Shown: piece by piece, positions 11,624-23,774 of the stretch | How the letters are laid out: each line of letters starts with the position of its first letter | How positions within the stretch are numbered: the stretch's first letter is position 1 | Program-made: the position numbers and the translations under genes | Source of the DNA: Rosellinia necatrix | Lineage: Eukaryota > Ascomycota > Sordariomycetes > Xylariales > Xylariaceae | NCBI GenBank assembly: GCA_021209875.1 | Contig: JAGYVD010000009.1 | Coordinates: 1,054,001-1,118,000 of the forward strand | Reading direction: 5' to 3' | DNA: 64,000 nucleotides | Notes under the pieces: model-generated | Told to the model about the DNA's origin: nothing | Database searches by the model: none | Seen by the model: only the letters and a program-made list of their open reading frames with translations

Positions 11624-13359
11624 ATGACAGAGCCCTCGGTCCTGAACAACGGCGCAGTCCCATCCGGCACACACGCACATGCAACAACACATGCACATGC
11701 AACAATACACGCACATACGGATGCACATATCCACGGGACCTCGACGCCGGCCTCGATCCCGGACAAGGCCGAGATAGAGCGCCTGGCGCGGCAGCGGCCG
11801 GCCATCTTCCGCAACGCCTACGCCGAGTACGGCTTCGTGCTGTCGGTGATCCTGTCGATGATGATGTGCGAGTACTTCATCAGCGGCTTCAACATCGTGC
11901 TGCCCGAGGTGGCCGTGGCCCTCGACATCGCGGACGCGCAGCGCACCTGGCCCGCGGCCGTGCCGAACCTGACCACGGCCGCGCTCCTGCTGCCCTTCGC
12001 GCGCCTCTGCGACCTCTACGGCGGCCGGCCCGTCTTCCTGGCTGGGCACGCCTGGGCCTTCGTCTGGTCGCTGGCCGCCGGCTTCAGCCCCGGCCCGACC
12101 GTGCTCATCGTGTGCCGCGCCATGCAGGGCGTCGGCTTCAGCGCCTTCCTGCCCGCCGGCCTCGCCCTCCTCGGCCACGCCTACCGCCCCGGCCCGCGCA
12201 AGAACCTCGTCTACAGCGTCTACGGCGCCTTCGCCTGCGTCGGCTTCTACTTCGGCATCCTCGTCGGCGCCCTCGCCGGCCAGTTCCTCACCTGGCGCTG
12301 GTACTTCTACATCGGCGCCGTCCTCCTCTTCCTCGTCATCGCCGTCGGCCTGCTCACCATCCCGCGTGACCTCGGCGACCGCGTCGACGGCGCCGCCATG
12401 GATTGGGGGGGCCTCGCCACCGTCGTCCCCGGCCTCGTCCTCGTCGTCTACGCCTTCAGCGACGGCGGCCACGCCCCCGACGGCTGGCGCACCCCGTACA
12501 TATACGTGACCTTGGTCGTGGGCGTTTTGTTCCTCGCCGCCTTTGTCTACGTCGAGGGCTGGGTCGCTGCGCAGCCCCTCTTGCCTGTCGAGGTGTTCAA
12601 ACCCAAGTATATGAAACGGCTGTCGGTCGGCCTGTTTTGTTCGTACGGCATCTTCGGCTTGTTCCTCTTTTACGCTAGTTATTAGTAAGTGATAGCTCTT
12701 TTTTTTTAAAAAAAAAAAAAACCCTTTCCCCGGCTTGGATAGCGCTGACCAAATGCCTTAGCGTTGAGACAGTGCTACACACAACGCCACTGCAGACCGC
12801 CGCCTGGTTCATCCCATTAGCCGGCGGCGGTTTCTTCATCGCTGTGATCGGGGGTTTCGTGCTGCACATTCTTTCGGGCCGGATCCTCATGGCGATCTCC
12901 TCCGCCGGCTACTTGCTCTGCTGTCTGCTTTTCGCCCTGCTTCCGGCGCAGTCGAACAACGAGCCGTCAACCAGCTTCCTGTACTGGGCCTATGTGTTCC
13001 CGGCCATGCTGGCCGGAACAATCGGCGTAGACATCACATTCAACGTCACAAATGTATATATCACCACCGCGATGCCTCGGCGCCTGCAGGCCACCGCTGG
13101 CGCGCTCCTCAACAGCTTACTGTATCTCGGCATAGCGTTCTGGCTAGGCATCGGCGATCTGGCCATCGCTACCTCCGTCAGACAACAGGGAGAAGATGCC
13201 CTTCCTCCTCGCGAGCAGTATCAGATAGCCTTTTGGACCGGCGTTGGTTTGGCGGTGGTGTCTTTCTTGTGCATCGTGACCGTCGACTTCGGGCGAGCTG
13301 AGGCGCAGTTGACGGTGGATGAGAAGGCGGGTCTGGACGGGGATGAAAGTCAGAGCTGA
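11624..13359 (+). CDS. MFS transporter, DHA2/ATR1-like, histidine-rich N-terminus
   Basis: Two exons, 11624-12684 and 12762-13359, 552 residues. The 77-base intron has a GTAAGT donor and CTTAG acceptor. The join gives YASYYVETVLHTTPLQTAAWF, typical of the loop between the halves of these transporters. It is a polytopic plasma- or vacuole-membrane carrier with many hydrophobic helices. Family motifs are visible: a motif A-like RLCDLYGGRP between TM2 and TM3, a motif B-like CRAMQGVGFSAF, and an antiporter motif C-like GFYFGILVGALAGQ. The overall pattern resembles fungal drug:H+ antiporters such as ATR1/aminotriazole-resistance proteins. The substrate cannot be read from sequence. Residues about 15-40 form an unusual His/Ala/Thr-rich repeat (HAHATTHAHATIHAH) before the first helix. 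The gene is divergent from the polyglutamine Zn2Cys6 regulator, which may control it. Drug, boron or amino-acid export are all possible. Confidence 0.92.
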
Positions 13360-13898
13360 AAGTCAATGCTGAAAGTCAATGATGTCGGTCATGTCGTGCT
13401 TGAAACCATTGGAAAAAGGATGTTCATGTAGACGGATATTATTTCATGATTTAGATTCCGAACCATAGAGGAAGATACCCCGGGGTCTTACCACATTAAT
13501 CAAAACACACTCTCCCATCCCCATCACCAACCCCCAAACAAATCCTAGCGTTACATCCGCTCCCTCGCTTTCCGGTTGGATGCAACGCTATCTCGTATCA
13601 GACCTGGAGATGGTAGTGTAGACCCCGGCCCTCGAGTCAGATGCGGGGAACCAAGACACGCTAAGCGGAGCGTCGAGGATGCCGACCCGAGTCGGTTGCA
13701 CATACGTATATACGTTAATATAATAAGTGAAAAAAAAGCACATGCCAATCTAGTCTATCAACGGAGCCTCAAACTCACTTCTTTCCCTTCCTTTCCCTCG
13801 AAACCACCTCTCCCATATCGCCCGCGCTCCTCCTCGGATAAAACCACCTCGCTCTCCCCCCCTCTCCCCGGCGCGCGCGAGACCGAAAAATAATAATA
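13360..13898. promoter_or_regulatory. Spacer and promoter of the ELO-like gene
   Basis: 539 bases after the MFS stop. The last 150 bases are strongly pyrimidine-rich (CT tracts at about 13770-13865), as is common just upstream of fungal start codons. No other gene is seen. Confidence 0.5.
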
Positions 13899-14636
13899 AT
13901 GGAGCGACCGCTCGCCCTCATGCTCCTGCAGACGGCGTGCCTCGTGACGGCCTGGGTGGCCGTGGACCGGCGTACGGCGAGCCGCGGTCCGATCGTGGGC
14001 GCACGGGCGCTCGACAGGGTGCGCGGCGGCGTCTACTCGGCGGCGTCGGCGGCGCTGCTGCTGTACCTGATCCTGCCACCGTCGGCGGCGCACGATGTCG
14101 ACGGCGGCGGCGGCGGCGACGCCCGGCGGTTCTACCACCTGTCTAAGCTCTGGGCGTACGCCGACGTGCTGACGGCGCGGGCGGCGGGCGGCGCCGTCGG
14201 ATTGCACGCGGGCTTCCGCTGCCTCGCGATGCCGTACCTGACCTTCTTCCGGGTGCTGTGGGGCGGCAGCGGCGGCGGTGGTAGTGTCGTCCCAGGGGAT
14301 GATCGGTGGCGCACGTTCGCGGCGCTCGATGTGGCGCACCGCGTCCTCGAGTACGCCTACGCTGCCGGCGCCGGCATCGGCGCCACCTCTCCGCTCGTGG
14401 ATGCGCTCGGGCTCGCGCCGCCCGCCGCCGGCCTCTGGGTCGAGGCGCAGGCCGTCCTGTCGGGGCAGCGGCGGGCCGGGGAGGTCCTCGGGACCCACGC
14501 GCTCGCCGCCGGCCTCTTCGGCGCTCTGTTGGTGCTGCGGCTACGGGAGATGAGCATGCGCGTGGAGATGCGGGAGGAGGGCCGGAAGGTCAAGGCTAGG
14601 CGCATTCGGTATTGGTCAGTGACGTGCGAGATCTGA
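13899..14636 (+). CDS. ELO-like membrane protein lacking the HxxHH box
   Basis: Single-exon frame of 245 residues from the ATG at 13899. Hydrophobic helices are seen at about 5-22, 43-62, 88-100, 110-122, 145-160 and 198-215. The segment FYHLSKLWAYADVLTARAAGG (residues about 78-98), followed by LHAGFRCLAMPYLTFFRV, resembles the core of fungal ELO/GNS1-like proteins, where FYxSKxYExxDI is followed by an HxxHH box. Here the box position reads H103-A-G-F-R107, so two of the three histidines are absent. Canonical ELO enzymes condense malonyl-CoA with long acyl-CoA in the ER and depend on those histidines, so this product is unlikely to be a normal elongase. It is also short (family usually 270-350). 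It follows the MFS gene on the same strand. The relationship is inferred from pattern similarity, and a different membrane family remains possible. Confidence 0.7.
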   Translation: MERPLALMLLQTACLVTAWVAVDRRTASRGPIVGARALDRVRGGVYSAASAALLLYLILPPSAAHDVDGGGGGDARRFYHLSKLWAYADVLTARAAGGAVGLHAGFRCLAMPYLTFFRVLWGGSGGGGSVVPGDDRWRTFAALDVAHRVLEYAYAAGAGIGATSPLVDALGLAPPAAGLWVEAQAVLSGQRRAGEVLGTHALAAGLFGALLVLRLREMSMRVEMREEGRKVKARRIRYWSVTCEI

Positions 14637-16697
14637 AAAAAAAAAAAAAAAAACTGTGGCCTTCACACTCTCTTGTACATGGAAACTTTCTCGTCATATA
14701 TTCAATTCACTATCACCACGGCATTTCATTCGGCTTTTTTCCCCCGTACTTTATGCGTCGGGATTGGTCAGATGGTGAAGGCATCGCCGCTCTGCAGGCC
14801 AAAGGATATAGCGGGGACGTTATCGCTTTCCACAGGTGTTATTATCCGCTCGCCATGTATGTTAGAGGATACCTTACGTTATATGAGGACACACACTTGC
14901 AGGTTATGGGCTATGTCGTTAACTTGTCTATAATCAATTACTTCGAGCTACCCTTGCATCCAACCTTAACCGCCTCCTCACTACCAGCATCGAATGAGCC
15001 AGAGGAGGCATGACCTCCCTTGGAAGAGATCTCACACTGTATATATGTTACCCGAATCAATCTTCCATAAGTGAAATATTATTGAGGGGAAAACACACAT
15101 GCTTGTTAGGATTCATGTTAGCGGAATCGCCCGAATGACTTGCTTAGCCTCTTTTAGATGTGATCTCCTGGACCTCCTCTTTGGGGCTACTTTTTCATTT
15201 GTCGAAGTCTCCTGTTGGATCGGTTGGCGAAGTTACCCGGGTTTCTGGTGCTGGACATGTTTACTGGGTGCGTGCGGATAGCTATTGAGCAAGGAGACTT
15301 TGGCAGAACTGAACAAGGTCGGATTTAGTTTGGAGGCGCCTCTCAATTTCTGACCTTGGGTAGATGAAGTTTGACAATCTGCCTTGTATTGGGGTTAGAG
15401 TAAGTGTGCAATTGACTGCTTATATAGAGGGACGCCTAATGCCTCTCTTCTGACGCCGTCTCTCCTGCCCTCAATGTTCTTATGACATCAACCATTTGCT
15501 TTCGCGCGCCTTTCGTCGCCAGGAAGGTCCAAATGACGTTCGAGATAGGCTTGTAAAGTGTAAGTTAAGGTAATGCTGTATTTAAGCTGGCTACTCGACG
15601 GCGGGGATCAATTCCTCCATTCCCAATGCAACATCTTTTTACCCTCCATTCTGCTCCCGACTAGATTCACCGCACCAAAAATTAACACAGATGTCCCAGA
15701 CAACTTGATCGCATATGATACCAAAACATCTTGATAATCCCTTTAGACGATAAAAGACGCTTTAATTTGACGTCTTGTAGATATGATGTACTCAATCTAC
15801 AGGCTTTAAATGTTGATAAAAACCAGTGATGTTGCAGGCAAAATAAGCAGAGTGACACTAATAATGGCCAATGATGTGGTCAAGTTCATCGGATTCCATT
15901 GATAAACACAAGGATGCTCCTCGACATCTATGACGGCGAGTATCTCTCTGCATTTCTCGTCTTTAACCTTAGCAGGCGCAATACGTGAAGATATTAATAA
16001 CAAGAATAGGCTAGTAACAAACAACTTGGACTGCCCCCCTTTGCCTATGGGGATATCTATTGGTACTTGCCAGAGAGTGCCCATTCGGGTTTGAAAGTGA
16101 TCACTATACGGCATCCTAAATATAGCTAGTTATAATGATAAGGGGATAAAGATTCTGGATCGGCGGAGAGATTTAACCTCCTGGTATATTGTTGATTATT
16201 AGATAGCATAGAACTACACGATGAGGTACTATTTATACCCGCTTTTGCGGTATGCAGGAGCTGTGTCGAGTTTGTGATGCCACCTTTATTAGTCTCGGGA
16301 TGACCCCTTTGTTTGTGCTGACCAGGTCTGCTATCCCCTGTTGTGCTGTATACATGAACAGACGTCAGCATCAGGACCCTCGGCACGGTCAGGGCCGATC
16401 GATGTGGAATGGTGCGAGTTTCCGGTGACAGGTCTGTGACTTTGGCTAAGCTGCTTGATATAGTCTCGAACTTCTAGGTGCGATTCCGGCATCTAGACTA
16501 CCCCTTCCCGAGGGGGTGCATAACAACAGAATATGCAGCGCTGATATAGACGTTCCACAAGACTTCGGGGCGCTAATATTCAAATTATAGATGACGGAAT
16601 TCAAAACTTCCTATCAGAGAAGTACCCAAGTTATGCGTAGCGCTAAAGAAGAGACGCCGCGGACTTCAGCGAACCGTCACTCGAGTGGTCTTTACTA
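14637..16697. other. AT-rich spacer without recognisable genes
   Basis: It begins with an A-run of about 18 bases directly after the ELO-like stop codon. The remaining 2 kb is AT-rich with only short frames, and I recognise no domain. It may contain decayed sequence. Confidence 0.5.
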
Positions 16698-18349
16698 CTA
16701 TATGTAGGATCCCAGGATAGCGGCTCCGAATATACCCAATGTCATAACTATGCTGACACGGCTCGGGCCCAAGCCTGATGCTGAGCTCGGCTTATCATCG
16801 GATTGGTCATCCGACCCGTCGTCGGAAGAGTCCCCGGAGTCGTCGCCGCCGCTGACAGGTGCTGTACTTGCCTCTACCGCAGGTGTTATCAGAGTATTGA
16901 CGAAATCAGGGCTTCGCCAGGAAGACCAGTCATGCGACAAGAGACCCCTGTACGAATAATTAGTTCAACACCGCCTTTCTCTGTCTTGGGGGTGGGGAGA
17001 GGGCTTTAGGTAACTAACCATTCCTCGTCGCGGTCCAGGGTGCCCTCGCGGATGTAGTAGGAGCCGCCCAACGACCAGATCATCCAGCCGGCGTTCTGCG
17101 ACGAGAAGTAATCCAGCAAGCAAGATGCGTACGCGTCCTCGTCCGTGGTGGTGTTCTGGGGGAACCCGAACTCGGTCACGACGAGCGGGAACTGGTTGGC
17201 CGCCCCGCTGGACAGCGTTGCGAATCCTGCGTCGACCAGGTTCTGCGTGACGACGGGGCAGCCGATCGACGGGGGGCCGAAAATGTTGTCGTACACGTGC
17301 AGCTCGAGGACCAGCTTGTCGTCGCCGTAGCCGTCGAAGTCGTTTCGATTGAACGTGTCCGACCCGGGCTCCAGCGCCGTGCCTTGGACGACAGCGGTGA
17401 GGTTTTTGTCCGAGTCCAGGCCGGCGAGGAAGATTAGTACGTCGGGGTTGGCGGCGTGGATGGCATTGGCGCCGTCCTGGACATATTTATACCAGTTCTC
17501 CCAGTTGTAGGAGTTGACGAGCTCATTGATGGTCAGAGATATCCGTGGCTCATTTCGCAATGACATCGACGTCAAGCTCGACCACGTCTTGCCCTGCTGC
17601 GTGTGAGCGTCGCTACTACGCGAAGGAACGAGTTCGACGACTTACATGTTCAGCCATGAAGGACAATCCTCGTGTCCAATTCCCGACGTCGAAATATGTA
17701 TCGCCCCACCAAGAGTTGCCATCGAGAGGACTGCAACACCAGCCCGCCTTTGATATGTGATTATCAAGGTGGAGGTATATCTCTTGCTTGGCACATTCCG
17801 CGGCGATGGCATCGTATACCTACATTCACCCACTTCAGCTCGGACACCACGTCGCGGGGGGTTTAATGAAGACAAACGGACCTGCAATCTGGTCGTCTCG
17901 GCCCCAAAAGAAGGATTATTCGCGACGACCTTGTTGTAGATGGCTGCCCCATCGTCCTGCCCTAACGCATTGGCGAAGGCATCTTGAATGGGGACATCTT
18001 TCTCCCCGTTGTCGTAATACTGGTCAATCATCTCGGTCGCGTAGGTGAGGCGGATCGCGTTCATGCCCAAACTCTTGACCTTGGACACGATTGCCTCGAC
18101 GGACTGGTATTGGAGCCCCTCCGGAATCATCGTCTCCAGCGAGCCCGGCCAGTTGACGCCGACATACGTGACCTTGGCGCCGGTCGCGTCGGTGATCCAT
18201 CGCCCCGAGGCGACCAGCGGGCCGTTCGGCCACGACGCCCGGCGGTCGGCTTCTTCTTCCGCCACCGCGCATGGCGCGAGACTGGGCAGGATAACACCCA
18301 CGGCCGCTAGCCAGCCAGCCAGCCATCGTACGCGTGCGGCTCTGCCCAT
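16698..18349 (-). CDS. Secreted GH5 glycoside hydrolase with GPI-anchor tail
   Basis: Four exons on the minus strand: 17882-18349, 17646-17819, 17019-17593 and 16698-16947, 488 residues. Introns of 62, 52 and 71 bases all have GT-AG ends. Residues 1-30 form a signal peptide ending in a small-residue stretch. The catalytic TIM-barrel domain (about 40-420) is of the cellulase/GH5 type: NAIRLTYATE, LHLDNHISKAGWCC, then MSLRNE with the probable acid/base Glu229, HVYDN, and VTEFGF with the probable nucleophile Glu355, followed by WMIWSLGGSYY. A Ser/Asp/Gly-rich linker and a hydrophobic C-terminus (VSIVMTLGIFGAAILGSYI) suggest GPI attachment at the cell surface or wall. The exact glucan substrate is unknown, and beta-glucan wall remodelling or plant polysaccharide attack are both possible. 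The exon 3 acceptor could shift by three bases. Confidence 0.93.
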
Positions 18350-21300
18350 GTCGAAAGGGTTCTATCTTGGTTGCGTCGAGACGGTGCCGGGGGGCAGGGA
18401 AAGAGGAGGAGAAATTGGGAATCCGACGGAGCGGTTCGGATCTCGACCGACGGTGTGTATAGGCTTGTGCTAGCGGTCGTGTCGTGTTTCAGCTCCGCGG
18501 ATCCGCGGCTATCGCTCGCGCTCTGAGTGGGTGGCGCGGGCGGGACAACGGCGGAAGAAAGGCCCGGGCCTGCGCAGCACAGGGGAGCACAGGGGAGCAC
18601 AGGGGAGGCGAATGCAACTGTGCAGGTATTCGTTATTAGTTTAGACGGCTTAGACGACTTAGACAACGTAAGTCGACTAACACCCCCCACCACCGAATAC
18701 GAGCTTGCTTTTTTCCCTCCCTCTCCAACCACACATTCGCAGCCGAATGGGCGGGAATCTCGGACGATTTCCCGTTAAGCATAATCTTGTCCGCGATGCC
18801 CGCATCTAGGCCTGCTGGATATAGTTTAGTCGCGGTCTTGGGTTGGAGCGTCCTGCCTCACGATCGGACCATACCAGGCGGTTCGCGGATTAATAAGCTA
18901 TTATATCGCATATATTTATTTATTACGCGTAGTCGAGACTCACGGGGCCCCATCCGTCCTTTTTCTATGTGTCGGCCCAACCCCTCTTCCATCTGGGCCG
19001 TTCCTGAGCTGCGAAATAAATAAATATGCCCATCTCGCCCGTCGCAGATCACTCACAGTGAACACACCAAAACCGTCCCGCGGTGCAGCAGTAATGTTCG
19101 ACATCCACACGAAGGCAGCGGAACCAACCCCGGCGTGAATGGTTAGGGTACCCAGTAATTCCAGCGGACTGAGGACCAAGCAATAGCGACCAAGCAATAG
19201 CGAGCGCACCGCATCCGACCATCTCCGCCGTACTATGGCCAATAATGGGCATCGCACCACGTTGTTAACAACATCCGTACTTTCTGAAAAACAAGACATG
19301 CACTGGATCGCGGCCGTACAAGAGGTGCAGGGGGTATTTACACGCCGCCGCGGAGTGTCAACCACGACCTGGCGAGCAGGAGCAAGACGGTAACCGCACG
19401 GCGAAGACTCGAGCTTGGGCTGTTGCGAGCGGCTTGGCTAGAGGGAACTATGAGGCCGACGGACCGGCGGGGCGTGCAGTGACCGCCTGTGATTTCCCTG
19501 ACCGGACGAGAGACTATTGGGCGCAAGTGATCGGGCGATTTCTTTTATGGAAGGGGGCCGCTGGGGAAGAGGTCGTGGGCGCCACCGCCTCCGGAAGAAT
19601 TACCATGGGGACAAAAGCATCAGAGGACCGAACCGAGCGCGGTGTTAAGAGAAATAGAGGCTACAATGACCGCTATATTACCGACTAGGCAGGATGCAAG
19701 GGAAACGAGGCACTGTTGACGACACTATTGCACGCGAGGAGGTTTGCCGGAGTACGACGGACAGTGGGTTGATGGCTGGCGTCTTTGAGATCGGTCGAGG
19801 TGGAAGTGTGGGCCTGAAAGAGCTAGGGAAGAAGGAAGATAGGCCATGGGATGGACGTTGGAAATGCACGTGGAAGGACTACAGCGGAGAGGCTATCCAT
19901 GGCACTCGGGGGGTTCGGTGACTTGGGGGGTTAGGGCTGTGAGGAAGCGAGTTTCGACCAAGGCCAAGCGTTCCATACCAGCCTCGAGAACCATACGGGA
20001 GCTTCCAAGGGCGTGGGTAGGGGGACAACATCGACAGATACCGCAGTAGCTATGGTTTGCCTCGCTAAGCTTCCGCAGAGTTATCCGGATCTGCATACAG
20101 TAGTCGTCAGCCGGCCGATGGCCTCATCGGACACCGGGCCGTACCGCAACGTGCTACGCGTACCAAAGCGGGAAGCACGCCACGCATTCATTGGCCATAC
20201 TTGAACCACCAGATCTAGCTTTCGTTCCACATTATTTAACTCGCATGTAGGGCTTGATTTCAGCACTGAACGGCTTCCCACTCGGAACCGGGTCACCTTG
20301 TGCCGCTTCACACCGGCCAGATGCATGCCGGCGGTGGCATGCTGAAGACAATTACTAGAATTGTTGACGTAGGTAGGATTACACTAAACTCAGCCGTTTG
20401 GATCCGACGTGTGGTGCGAGAACCCCGGGCTCGGCATTGCGAAAAAAAAGGGGGAAAGAAAAGAAAGAAAAAAACGAGAGATAAAAAGGAGGAGGAGAAG
20501 GGGGAGGAGGGGAAACTAGACTGCGTTACATCCGATATTCGTCGGAAGTCTTATACCCCAACTTCCCTTCCCAGTAGCTTGTCATCCCATCGCCTCATAT
20601 CACCTATTCGAGAAAAGCTTAGCTCGACTTCACGTCGTCTCCGTCCCTCCCGCCCCCAATCTTCCGTCTTGGGGTATCGCAGAGGTAGGGAGGTAAGTAT
20701 GCAGCAACCTAACCCGGCAAACACGAGAACACGCTCGACACCTCTCCCAATACCAGAACGCGCGCGCGCGCAACTTCTTTTCCTTTCGTTGTTTAGCTTC
20801 ATCTTTAACCCCCAACACGGCTCGGCTTCCCCCCAAGAACGGGAACCGGTGATGAATGAATGAGTAACCCCTCAACCGCGCCTCAGAAATCAACACACAA
20901 GCTCTCCTACCCAATCACCCCGCTTCATCCTTATATATATATATACTATGTCTAATTACGGTACGATATGAGGCGGAAAGGGGAAAACAAGAACGGGAAA
21001 AAAAAAAAAGAAGACGTCCAATCAATATGTAAGTTCCGGTAAAGTATCGACAGAACCCACCCTCACCCCCCGAACCCAGCGTCGCACGCCGTGCCGTGTG
21101 AGCCGCCAGTCGCCCGCTCCAGCCACGAACGGGTATATCGGCGTGCGCCCATCCAATGGTTATAGGCTACCCAAGTTACCCATGTAGTGGACGATAAGGA
21201 GCCGAAGCACGTAGTACTTACTTACTTTCTCACTTTCTTACCCTACTTGTGCAGTGCACCCACGTATGTAAGTATGTATTTGGTGTGGCATATATACCGT

Positions 21301-22104
21301 GGTAGGGCGGGCTCCAGAACGACCTGTGCCGTGCTAGCCGAGCTCTTAGTCCCCCCTCGCTACCAGGCTACCAAGCACCCAGGGTACGACGGTAACAGGG
21401 CCGCTTCCTTCCCTCCACCTACAGGTAACATAACATCCATACCTACCTAGTTAACAGGGTATGGGATAAATCCGGTAGGCGGGTTCGTTATACGTCAGCC
21501 GGCGCCTCTGACGCGTTCGGCTGCCTCCGACGAGATTAAATTGCACAACCCCGGTTTGCCAATGCTGACCAACGGGACATGGTTAGGGATGTGAATAACG
21601 TAAATACCTAGTGTACCTACCTACCGAGTAGTGTAGGGGGGCACGGCGGGGGGTTCGAAGCGAGAGTGTATGTATTAATATATATATATATGCTTAATGT
21701 TCTTGGGTACTCCTGATTGATATCTGTATAGGGCCACGCGCTGGTGGGACAGCGAGTTGGGAAGGCCTCCTCTAAGATGCCACCGTAACGCCCGGAAAAG
21801 AGACGAGAATGGTGCTCCCATGCACTCGAAGCTCGGAAATGCCAAATCAATCCCCCCATACGGGAAGTTGCCCACTCCAAAAATGCTGTGCCAAAAAGTG
21901 CCAATGCCCGTGACCCCCTGCCATGTTCTTGGTGTATGTGCAATGGTGAATGTACGCTGGTCCACTAGCAATCCAACCCGAGTTCTAAAAAGGACTTCCA
22001 AATCAAACCGCCGTCGTCGGTCGTCCGGCCGGCGGATATAACGCCTGGGTGGTATATGCAGGTACATGCCTACTAGTAGGAGCAGAGTCCTCGATGCTGC
22101 GAAA
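18350..22104. other. 3.75-kb spacer between GH5 and OSBP genes
   Basis: It contains the GH5 promoter, a CACAGGGGAG triplication near 18580-18608, A/G-rich runs at 20440-20510, an (AT)n run near 20930-20945, an A-run near 20999-21009, and TACCTACC-type tracts at 21438-21450 and 21605-21630. The many short frames on both strands overlap each other and have no recognisable domain. I see no supported gene. Confidence 0.5.
18580..18608. repeat. Three copies of CACAGGGGAG
   Basis: Short perfect tandem triplication of a 10-base unit, about 230 bases upstream of the GH5 start codon. It could be a cis element, but it may be simple duplication. Confidence 0.75.
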
Positions 22105-23774
22105 TCATATAATCCCTTGTAAATCCCATTCGCCTTTCTGTGCTCTCGCGAGAGCTTCACGGCCCTTTTCGGTAAGGTCGGGCTTGCCGCCCTTGTCTGT
22201 GGCTTGTGTGAAGAAAACCGGCACAAAGGGTTGATTGGTTCGCTCTCGCTCCCGAGCCTTCTCCCGTTGCCTCTCCTCTAATTCCACTTTCACATTTGTG
22301 GCCTGCGCATACTGCTTTGACATGATGGCCTGTGTTACGCCATCCCAGAGCTTGAGAGACTCGTTTTCGGCCTGTAGCTCGGCAGGCGGTACTGTCTTAG
22401 TCGCAACCGCTAAGGGGTTAAGGTCGATGATGGTGACTTGTTTGTCGGCGGGATGGGATTCCTGGCAGCCTTGTTAGCATCGATCCGTAGATATTCGAAG
22501 GCGGCCTGGGTTCGAATACGTACCACTGGTTTTGGTCCTAGAGTAAACACAACCTTGTCCTTCCAACCACCACCTAACCGAGCGACCACATCTGACTCGG
22601 GCACGTCCTTGATTCGCACTTTGTCGTCGTTATCCGGGTCGTACCTGAAAATAACACCCTCAACTTTGTTCTGCGCACGGCCTAGCCATCCGTCTTCTAC
22701 GTAGTTCAGAATTGCCTTCAGCTTCGTCCTGGCACAGGTAACATAGGCCACATCGCCAACGGTGACACTCAACGCGCCACGTAGGAGACCGCCAAGGTGT
22801 GCAGCAGGATGCTTCAATTGGTACGTCTCGTTGTCCCGTCGCTCGAGAGTCACGAAAATTCCAAGGTTGTGTTCGCCCGGAGAGACTTTGATGGCGGTAC
22901 CGGTGAACTTGGCACTAATCTGATCGTACCCCCTGGCATGTAGGCCCTTTCCCGGGCAGCTTACGTAGAATGCGCTGACAGGCGGGTGATGCGATGTTTG
23001 TTCGGTGAGGTACGATATCCTGACGGTGGGCCCGGCTGGGTTCGCGGGTGTCTGGGCGACAGACACACTGGAGGCTGTCCGGGGGTCTATTCTGCCTGAT
23101 TTGATCGAGGAAGCGGCGCTGCTGAGACCGCTCTTTGCGCCGTTCACGCTCATGCTCTTGGTATCGATAGGTGGCGCATTGTCCTCTGCCTCCCAATTAC
23201 ACCGAAAGAACTCGCCCAGGCAAGAATTGTAGGGCTTGCAGGGCTTTCCTTTTACGTATTTCAAGTCTTTTGTGAACCAGAAGCGGAGGACCTCGAGCAT
23301 GCGGTCAAGAGGCTCGTCGGATGTGCCTATCGCCGCAAAGGCGTTCGGGCTGTCGAGGTAGTTCCAATATTCCAGATTCGGCGTGGGCTCGAGTAATTGG
23401 GAGGGCAGGGAGAAGCGAACGGCGGCGAGATCTGATACGCCCATAAATCTACGTAGCAGGGTCATAGTCAGCCATGTCTCCAGAGCCCCCAAACTCACGC
23501 GCAGCAATGGATGTGGTTGGCGGCCAAACAAGGGGTCTGAGGACATCGAGGAGGTCATAGCTCCGATCGCGGCCAGGCTGCCCCAAGATCTTCACTGCAG
23601 CGGTGTGTGGTGCAGCCTCGTCCATCGCTCCTCCCATGCCCCTTTAGAGTGAAATTGCGTGGAGGCTTACTTTCGTAAGATGGAAAGGAAGGTTTTGAGC
23701 TTAGAACCATCGCTCTGAGGCACGTCCTCCTCCGTGGCTACGGTCGGGGGTGGAGCCGATGCCATGGCTGTCAT
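22105..23774 (-). CDS. Oxysterol-binding protein, KES1/OSH4 type
   Basis: Three exons on the minus strand: 23671-23774, 22524-23448 and 22105-22461, 461 residues. If the second in-frame ATG at 23765 is used it is three residues shorter. The first intron is 222 bases and the second 62 bases. OSBP-related proteins move sterol and PI4P between membranes at contact sites. The lipid-binding ORD fills nearly the whole protein and there is no PH or ankyrin region, as in yeast Osh4/Kes1. Key features are FSLPSQLLEPTPNLEYWNYLD near the N-terminal lid, KPCKPYNSCLGEFFRC, and the family fingerprint EQTSHHPPVSAFYV with Glu at about residue 184 and the PI4P-contacting His-His pair just after it. A Ser-rich insert of about 45 residues (about 120-170) makes it longer than Osh4 (434). 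A charged Arg/Glu-rich helix lies near the C-terminus (about 400-420), as in this family. Confidence 0.95.
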
